NCBI GenBank assembly: GCA_002368865.1
Contig: DFDT01000087.1
Span: 1-10,858 of the forward strand
DNA length: 10,858 bases
Direction of reading: 5' to 3'
From: Lachnospiraceae bacterium UBA3821
GTDB lineage: Bacteria > Bacillota > Clostridia > Lachnospirales > Lachnospiraceae
Shown one piece after another: positions 1 to 5,251 of the stretch. A program made the translations under genes and the position numbers. Every line of letters begins with the position of its first letter. The first letter of the stretch is position 1. The notes below the pieces were generated by a model. The model was not told the origin of the DNA and did no database searches. It was given only the letters and a program-made list of their open reading frames with translations.

Positions 1-354
1 AAGCAGCTGGAGAAGGCCTGTAAGGAATTTGAGCAGGCCACAGGGACGAAGGATATCAAGGTGATCGCCCAGGCGGACGTGAAGCTGCATGATATCATTT
101 TGCAGGCTACCGGCAATCAGAGGCTGGTGCAGCTGGTGAACAATCTCTCGGAGCAGATGTATCGTTACCGTTTTGAGTATCTGAAGGATTTCAGTCAGCA
201 TGAAAACCTGGTGGAAGAGCATAGAATGATTTATGAGAGTCTGCGGGATCATGACAGGGAGCGGGCCAGCGAGGCTGCCAAGGTGCATATTGACAATCAG
301 CGGAAGACGATCATCCGACAGATCCGGATGGAAGCGGAAAAAAGAAAATTGTGA
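1..354 (+). CDS. GntR-family transcriptional regulator, C-terminal FCD domain (5' partial)
   Basis: The reading frame is open from base 1 and ends at TGA 352-354, giving 117 residues; the N-terminal winged-helix DNA-binding domain lies outside the window. What remains is an all-helical FCD ligand-binding domain of the FadR subfamily of GntR regulators. The four expected metal-ligand positions are present in this fragment: Asp26 and His30 in the D-x-x-L-H motif, His74 in the EEH motif and His96 near the end, so a metal-bound carboxylate effector (organic or sugar acid) is likely from family knowledge. The basic tail (KRKL) ends the protein. GTG 61-63 could be taken as a start, but the frame and family homology continue upstream of it, so this is an internal codon. 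No terminator is visible in the 80 bases to the next gene. Its target genes are not visible here and are probably to the left. Confidence 0.88.
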   Translation, partial: KQLEKACKEFEQATGTKDIKVIAQADVKLHDIILQATGNQRLVQLVNNLSEQMYRYRFEYLKDFSQHENLVEEHRMIYESLRDHDRERASEAAKVHIDNQRKTIIRQIRMEAEKRKL

Positions 355-434
355 TCACACAGGTATAAACCGCTGTTTTCATGGCAAATCTTTTTACAGA
401 AACAAAATAGTTTGTTGGGAAAGAGGAGAATGTC

Positions 435-785
435 ATGAAAATGGATACGGAATCTGTTTGCGGTTTTAGAAAGATTGGAAAGATCGGTGTGCGGAGATGT
501 CTGACTGTTTTGCTGGCGGGCTGTGCGGCGTTTGGATGGTGGGGAGCACTGTATCCGCAGTTCACGCTTTTGTCCGGAACTTATAAGGCGGTTAGGGAGG
601 CGGACAGTGGGCTGGATGCGTCAGTGCCTGCGGAAGAGCTGTCGACAGAAGCAGCGAAAGACGGCACCCTGTATTGGCAGATCTTATGCGCGGATCGGAG
701 TCAGATCCGGGTGAAAAGTAAAATTTGGGAGAATTGGAAGACTTCGAAGGGAGTCGGGAGTGAAAGATATGAGTCAGGAGACTAA
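435..785 (+). CDS. small single-pass membrane protein of unknown function upstream of murI
   Basis: This gene encodes 116 residues with a well-placed Shine-Dalgarno (AGGAG 424-428, six bases before ATG 435). The N-terminus is basic (RKIGKIGVRR) and is followed by one hydrophobic segment, about residues 22-40, then a short soluble part with a Y-P-x-F-T-L-x-x-G-T-Y-K stretch right after the membrane. The most likely topology is cytoplasmic N-terminus and about 75 residues outside. Residues 27-30 (LAGC) resemble a lipobox, but only about six or seven hydrophobic residues precede the Cys and the hydrophobic run continues past it, so a transmembrane anchor is preferred over a lipoprotein. The function is not recognised. 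The stop (TAA 783-785) lies at or inside the start region of murI, so translation of the two is probably coupled. The last 20 or so residues overlap the SD region of murI and look poorly constrained. Confidence 0.7.
   Translation: MKMDTESVCGFRKIGKIGVRRCLTVLLAGCAAFGWWGALYPQFTLLSGTYKAVREADSGLDASVPAEELSTEAAKDGTLYWQILCADRSQIRVKSKIWENWKTSKGVGSERYESGD
776..780 (+). promoter_or_regulatory. Shine-Dalgarno deciding the murI start
   Basis: AGGAG at 776-780 sits six bases before ATG 787, and the preceding gene ends with TAA 783-785, giving a TAATATG junction. A second SD-like GGGAG at 756-760 sits eight bases before ATG 769, so initiation at 769 is also possible. GTG 760 is the least likely start. The 787 start leaves five residues before the conserved P-I-G-V-F-D-S-G motif, as is usual in MurI proteins. 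Confidence 0.55.
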
Positions 786-786
786 T

Positions 787-1605
787 ATGCGGGCAGACGC
801 GCCCATCGGCGTGTTTGATTCGGGTGTGGGCGGGCTTACCGTTGCAAGGGAGATCATGCGGCAGATCCCCAACGAAAAGATCATTTATTTCGGAGATACG
901 GCGCGCGTGCCCTACGGAAGCAAATCCAAGGAGACGGTTACACGGTTTTCCAAACAGATCGTCCGTTTTCTGCAGACCTTTGGCGTGAAGACGATCGTGG
1001 TGGCATGTAACACGGCCAGCGCCTATGCGTTGGATGCATTGGAGGCAGAGTGCGATATCCCGGTGATCGGCGTGGTGAAGCCGGGGGCCAAGACTGCGGC
1101 AGAGGTGACAAGAAACGGCAGGATCGGCGTGATCGCGACGGATGCCACCATCGGCAGTCAGATTTATACGAAGTACATAAAGGAACTGAACCGGGAAGTG
1201 ACCATCTATGGAAAGGCCTGTCCGCTGTTTGTACCGTTGGTGGAGGAAGGGCTTCTGGAGGATCCTGTGACGGATGAGATCGCCAGACGGTATCTGGCCG
1301 AGCTGATCGACATTGATATTGATACATTGATTCTGGGGTGTACCCATTATCCGCTGATCCGTTCCACCTTGGCTCGTATCATGGGAGAGCAGGTGACGTT
1401 GGTCAATCCGGCCTATGAAACTGCTTATGAGCTCAAAGAAATGCTGGCGGAGCGGAAGCTGCTGAACGAAGAGGAGCATAAGCTCGGAACCAACCAGTAT
1501 CAGTTCTATGTCAGCGACGGAGCGGAGAAGTTTAAGCGTTTTGCAAATTCCATCATCAAATATGGAATCCTGTCTGCAAAGACCATCAATATTGAGGAAT
1601 ATTGA
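787..1605 (+). CDS. murI: glutamate racemase
   Basis: MurI interconverts L- and D-glutamate in the cytoplasm without a cofactor and supplies D-Glu for the second residue of the peptidoglycan stem peptide. From ATG 787 the protein has 272 residues, normal for the family. Family signatures are all present: the N-terminal F-D-S-G-V-G-G motif with Asp11, the Y-F-G-D-T-A-R-x-P-Y-G block at about 34-44, the first catalytic cysteine Cys74 in V-A-C-N-T-A, and the second, Cys185, in L-G-C-T-H-Y-P-L with His187 beside it. The fold is therefore an intact aspartate/glutamate racemase with both acid/base cysteines. Alternative starts at ATG 769 or GTG 760 would add 6 or 9 residues. It lies between a small membrane protein and a DUF1934 gene, probably one transcript. 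Nothing odd is seen; it should be active and probably essential. Confidence 0.97.
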   Translation: MRADAPIGVFDSGVGGLTVAREIMRQIPNEKIIYFGDTARVPYGSKSKETVTRFSKQIVRFLQTFGVKTIVVACNTASAYALDALEAECDIPVIGVVKPGAKTAAEVTRNGRIGVIATDATIGSQIYTKYIKELNREVTIYGKACPLFVPLVEEGLLEDPVTDEIARRYLAELIDIDIDTLILGCTHYPLIRSTLARIMGEQVTLVNPAYETAYELKEMLAERKLLNEEEHKLGTNQYQFYVSDGAEKFKRFANSIIKYGILSAKTINIEEY

Positions 1606-1650
1606 TGCGGGAGTCCTGATGACGACAAGACGGATGTCGGGGGAACAGGT

Positions 1651-2076
1651 ATGGATGAAAAAGGCGGCGAAAAGATACAGTTGAGGATCACCGGAACGCA
1701 TTATCCTGCGGGGGAGGCGGAGCCTGTCACAACCGTGCAGGAAACGGAGGCGTCATTTTTCCGGAAGGGAGAAGCCTGCTATTGGCTTTATGAGGAAGTG
1801 ACAGAGGGGATGCCCAAACCCACCAAAGCAAGGATCAAGCACAAAGGAAATGTGCTGGAACTGGTGCGGCATAGCGGCAATATGATCTTTGACGAGAAGA
1901 TGCCCTATCGGGCGGAGTACAGAACCCCATTCGGAACCATGCTTCTGGATATTGTGACCAGATCGGTGGAACGGTCGCTCACTCCGGAGGGGAATGTGCA
2001 GGTGAAAGTCTGTTATACGTTGGAAAACGAGGGACGGGTTGTGGGAGAGTATGAATTGTATATCTGCGGGATATAA
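1651..2076 (+). CDS. DUF1934 domain-containing protein (YwiB-like beta-barrel)
   Basis: The protein has 141 residues, matching the usual length of DUF1934 proteins. Typical features are an early I-x-G-T strand, the A-x-I-K-H-K-G-N-V-L-E-L-V-R-H-S-G block, an M-x-F-D/E-x-x-M-P-Y-x-x-x-Y-x-T-P-F-G-T block, and a C-terminal Y-T-L-E-N-E-G stretch. Members such as B. subtilis YwiB are small calycin-like beta-barrels of unknown role; no signal peptide or membrane segment is present, so it is cytoplasmic. ATG 1651 is the only plausible start: the frame is the same as murI and has no other start codon after the murI stop. The SD is weak (a G-run at 1639-1643). It begins 45 bases after murI and ends in the first bases of a strong terminator, so it is the last gene of this operon. 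Confidence 0.87.
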   Translation: MDEKGGEKIQLRITGTHYPAGEAEPVTTVQETEASFFRKGEACYWLYEEVTEGMPKPTKARIKHKGNVLELVRHSGNMIFDEKMPYRAEYRTPFGTMLLDIVTRSVERSLTPEGNVQVKVCYTLENEGRVVGEYELYICGI

Positions 2077-2120
2077 GAAACAGCTGTGGATTTGGTATCC
2101 ACAGCTGTTTCTTTTATTTT
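2075..2120 (+). terminator. rho-independent terminator of the murI-DUF1934 operon, possibly bidirectional
   Basis: A perfect inverted repeat pairs 2075-2091 with 2097-2113 (17 base pairs) around a five-base loop, followed on the plus strand by TTTTATTTTT. The left arm begins within the DUF1934 stop codon, and the right arm ends one base before the stop codon of the convergent gene (2114-2116). On the minus strand the stem is followed by only a weak T tract, though its own base reads TTTCTT, so it may also stop transcription from the right. Confidence 0.92.
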
Positions 2121-5100
2121 TCTGTTTTCTCTGTTTTTTTCTTTTTTCTCTTTTTGATCCTGCGGGTCGTCAGCAGGATGAGCAACAGCAGCAGGACGGC
2201 AGCGGCACATCCGCCGATGATGGAAAGCGTGTAGTCCGGTTTTTTTACAATGCAGTAGATCTGTCCGGCGGGTTCAGTCTCATCGCAGGTCAGTGTGATC
2301 TCTGCGTAGGAGCCCCTAAGCAGGAAATCGATCGGTGACCAGGAGTTCACGGAGGCATTCGGTTTGAGACGGTAGACTTCCACTTTTGAGCCGAAAGGAT
2401 TGAGGAGTCTGAGCCGGTATTCCTCTTTGCTTTCCGCACCGCCTGTCAGCGTAACCCGGTAAATAACCGATTCCTTTGTCTGGTCATAGGTTAAGGCAGG
2501 ATCATTCTCTATCTGCTCGATCTTCAGATCCGCATCTCCGTCAAAGACGTCATCGATATATCCCAGACTGCGCTCCCTGTCATCGGCAGCATTGCTCTTT
2601 AATACAGTGATGTTTTCTGTGTATTCCGCATCCAGTGTCAGATTGCCCTGCACCGTTTCAAATACGGTGTCTGGCCAGGTGCCGTAATAACCGCTCTTGG
2701 CAGGAACCTCAGGAAACGGAATGTCCTCATAACGACTGCCGTATTCCACATTTTTCAGACCCACATATTTGCCGTCAGCGCGGAAAATGACGCGGAGATT
2801 GCGGAATTCATAGGGCAGATCGGGAAGGGAAAGCAGCGTTTCATAGGAGATTTGGTCAATGGAGCCTGTGTAGTCGATATTGTCGATTCCGTTCAGATAC
2901 TCTCCCACATAGTAATTGTCTGTGATATTTTCCAGGTGAGGTACCTCTGTGTCAGAGTCAATCTTAATCTGACCGCAGAGCGCACCGTACCGTCCGGTAT
3001 GGGCAGTGATGGAAGGCATGGAGCAGCAGTTTTTGATGGTGGTCCCGAAGCCGGCCACGCCGCCTACATAGTCTCCGCCGGAAATGGTGGAGAGGACATA
3101 GGAATCCTTGATTACGGAGAGGGACTGTCCCGCAATGCCGCCTACGTAACCGCCGCCGGTGCTGGTGACAGAGCCGAAGCCTTTGGAGGCATTGACCACG
3201 CCGTGGCGCATGAAGCCCACGATGCCGCCGGAACCGTCGCTCTTGGCGGTGATATATCCGTCGTTGGTGCACTCATGAATGATGTTCTGGGTGGTATAGG
3301 TGGCATCCAGATTCTTGTTTACGCTGCCTGCAGCATTCCCCTCGGGGTCTTCCTCATCGATGGCCATGGAACCGGTAATGCCGCCGATGTTGATGTCTCC
3401 GTTTACCGTTCCGTGATTGGTGGAAAAAGAAACCTTGCCCAGTGTGGCGGTCAGGATCTCTAGGTCGGAAACATCCGTGTAGATAACGCCGTCGTTGCTG
3501 GTCAGCTCGGAAACTCTGGTATCCAGGGTATCATAGACATTCATCAGGTTGTCGTTGACTTTGCGCAGATCGTCTGTAAAGGTTCTGGAGTAGTGGCTGG
3601 TATCGTCGGTGATGCGCCCCAGCACCGCAGACATATTATCCAGATTGCTGTGCAGGTCTTCCACATTGGAGTCCAGACTCCGGTCGATCTGTACCAGCTG
3701 GAGGTCGGACTGGGTGGATAAAATGGAGTTGATCTCGCCCAGGGAACCCTGAAGTTTGCGGGCGGAACTCTGTGCGTTGACGCGTTCTGCCTCCAGCTGC
3801 GCTTCCAGTGCGGCTCTCTGGATCGGATCGGTTTCATTTGCCAGTTGTTCTTCCAGATCGGCAATATTGCGCAGCGAGGTGCTCAGTTCATTATAATACC
3901 CCTCTGCTTCCGCATATTTTACTCTTGCTCTGGCACGGTCCGCCTCGGAGATATTCTCGTTGGTTTCAATTTCGTTTTTGAGCTCGCTCATCATCGCATC
4001 CAGATCTGCCGGATCATCCATGGAGGTACCGGTGGCAATGCGGTTCAGGGAACTGATCGTATCGGAAACTTTATTGATCATCCGGTTGGCAGCTTCCGTG
4101 TTGGTGTTGATATAGTCCCGGGCGTTGTCGTACATTTCGTTGCTGATGTTGGTATTCTGGTCGGAGTAGTATTTCAGCTCGTTCATATCCCTGGTCAGGG
4201 CTGTATTGGAATCATCCACATCATTGATGGCTGCGTCGATACTTGCGTGGAGCGTATCGACAGAGTTTTTCACGCTGTTTTCATCCGTAATGGCGATGTA
4301 GGGTTCCATCTGTCCGACGATGCCGCCCACATCTTTGCGGCCAAGAACGTCCCCGCGGTTGGTACAGTTTTCTATGCCGCCTGCCTGCCGTCCAGCGATA
4401 CCGCCGATATTATAACCTACATGTTCATACCCTACGGCGCCAGTGTTGGTGCAGCCCCGGATAAAACCCTTGGACAGACCGGCAATGCCGCCGGTGTCGG
4501 TTCCGCTCCGCAGTTTCAGATCCTCGGAATCATCCCTGAGGCTGGTGATCAGGTCGGGGGATTTCTCATCGTCTTCGGTCACCCATTCCTTGGTGTTGTT
4601 GACGCTCCCTTTGTTGACGCAGTTCTGCAGCATACCGTAGTTTTTGCCCACAATGCCGCCGGTGAAATAGTATCCCAGGATCTCGCCGTTGTTGACGCAG
4701 CCCTGAATGGTGCCGGAGGATTCATTGATCCCCGCAATACCGCCGGTCTCGGAGTCGGATTTGATGGTGCCGCTGTAGGAGCAGTTCAGGATCGTTCCGT
4801 AGTTGATTCCGGCAATGCCGCCGGTCACTTTACCGGAGGAAGGAGTCTGCACAGAACCGGCTATCTTCAGCTGTTCCACGATACCGTCCTTGCCCACATA
4901 GCGGAAAAAGCCGGTTACATACCCGTCGCCTCCGTAGCGGTAGCCGGAGATGGTGTGGCCGTTTCCCTTAAAGTAACCGTTAAAGATCGGAATGGAGGTA
5001 AATTCGGAGGACAGCAGTATGTCCTGAGTCAGTTCCACTGTTTTGTCGGTGGACCATTTGTCGTTGTGACAGTGTTCCGCCAATTCCAGCAGATCGTCTG

Positions 5101-5251
5101 TGTTTGTAATGTATATGGTCTCCGATACCGATGTGCTGTCCGCGGAATCCGTGACAGGTTCTGCAAATACCGGAAGCGGCACAGAGGAAAACAGGAGACA
5201 TCCGATCAGAAAGGCGGCAGTATGATGCCGCAGACAGCTTAATTTACGCAT
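2114..5251 (-). CDS. exported, membrane-anchored GLUG-repeat protein with long internal coiled coil
   Basis: The 1045-residue protein starts at ATG 5251, which overlaps the upstream permease stop by 8 bases and has an AGGAGG nine bases ahead; a frame extension to 5287 is less likely. Residues 1-30 are a classic signal peptide (cleavage expected after V-F-A). A beta-helix opening (D-I-L-L-S, then G-N-G-H-T-I-S-G) leads into six G-G-I-[AV]-G GLUG motifs, about residues 143-315, many followed by [NG]-C-x-N-x-G turns. Residues ~320-585 are instead charged, helical and heptad-like. A second GLUG block of four clear motifs plus one degenerate copy follows (~622-760), then a beta-rich region. The protein ends with a transmembrane helix (~1009-1027) and a 16-residue Lys/Arg-rich cytoplasmic tail; there is no LPxTG sorting signal. 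It should stand on the outer face of the membrane. GLUG repeats occur in clostridial and streptococcal surface proteins, but no catalytic domain is seen. Cotranscription with the MMPL permease suggests it is that transporter's partner (inference). Confidence 0.85.
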   Translation of the reverse strand: MRKLSCLRHHTAAFLIGCLLFSSVPLPVFAEPVTDSADSTSVSETIYITNTDDLLELAEHCHNDKWSTDKTVELTQDILLSSEFTSIPIFNGYFKGNGHTISGYRYGGDGYVTGFFRYVGKDGIVEQLKIAGSVQTPSSGKVTGGIAGINYGTILNCSYSGTIKSDSETGGIAGINESSGTIQGCVNNGEILGYYFTGGIVGKNYGMLQNCVNKGSVNNTKEWVTEDDEKSPDLITSLRDDSEDLKLRSGTDTGGIAGLSKGFIRGCTNTGAVGYEHVGYNIGGIAGRQAGGIENCTNRGDVLGRKDVGGIVGQMEPYIAITDENSVKNSVDTLHASIDAAINDVDDSNTALTRDMNELKYYSDQNTNISNEMYDNARDYINTNTEAANRMINKVSDTISSLNRIATGTSMDDPADLDAMMSELKNEIETNENISEADRARARVKYAEAEGYYNELSTSLRNIADLEEQLANETDPIQRAALEAQLEAERVNAQSSARKLQGSLGEINSILSTQSDLQLVQIDRSLDSNVEDLHSNLDNMSAVLGRITDDTSHYSRTFTDDLRKVNDNLMNVYDTLDTRVSELTSNDGVIYTDVSDLEILTATLGKVSFSTNHGTVNGDINIGGITGSMAIDEEDPEGNAAGSVNKNLDATYTTQNIIHECTNDGYITAKSDGSGGIVGFMRHGVVNASKGFGSVTSTGGGYVGGIAGQSLSVIKDSYVLSTISGGDYVGGVAGFGTTIKNCCSMPSITAHTGRYGALCGQIKIDSDTEVPHLENITDNYYVGEYLNGIDNIDYTGSIDQISYETLLSLPDLPYEFRNLRVIFRADGKYVGLKNVEYGSRYEDIPFPEVPAKSGYYGTWPDTVFETVQGNLTLDAEYTENITVLKSNAADDRERSLGYIDDVFDGDADLKIEQIENDPALTYDQTKESVIYRVTLTGGAESKEEYRLRLLNPFGSKVEVYRLKPNASVNSWSPIDFLLRGSYAEITLTCDETEPAGQIYCIVKKPDYTLSIIGGCAAAVLLLLLILLTTRRIKKRKKKKTEKTEK

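Noticed and set aside
1606-1650. Small inverted repeat (CGACA/TGTCG) between murI and the DUF1934 gene
   Set aside because: The five-base stem with a seven-base loop and no T tract is too weak to call a terminator or regulator.
592-1701. 369-codon minus-strand open frame over murI
   Set aside because: It is antisense to a clear murI and has a composition-driven His/Arg/Cys-rich translation with no domain; it is a shadow frame.
3845-5242. 465-codon plus-strand open frame antisense to the GLUG gene
   Set aside because: The translation mirrors the Gly/Asn-rich repeats of the real gene; the signal peptide, repeats and membrane anchor are all on the minus strand.
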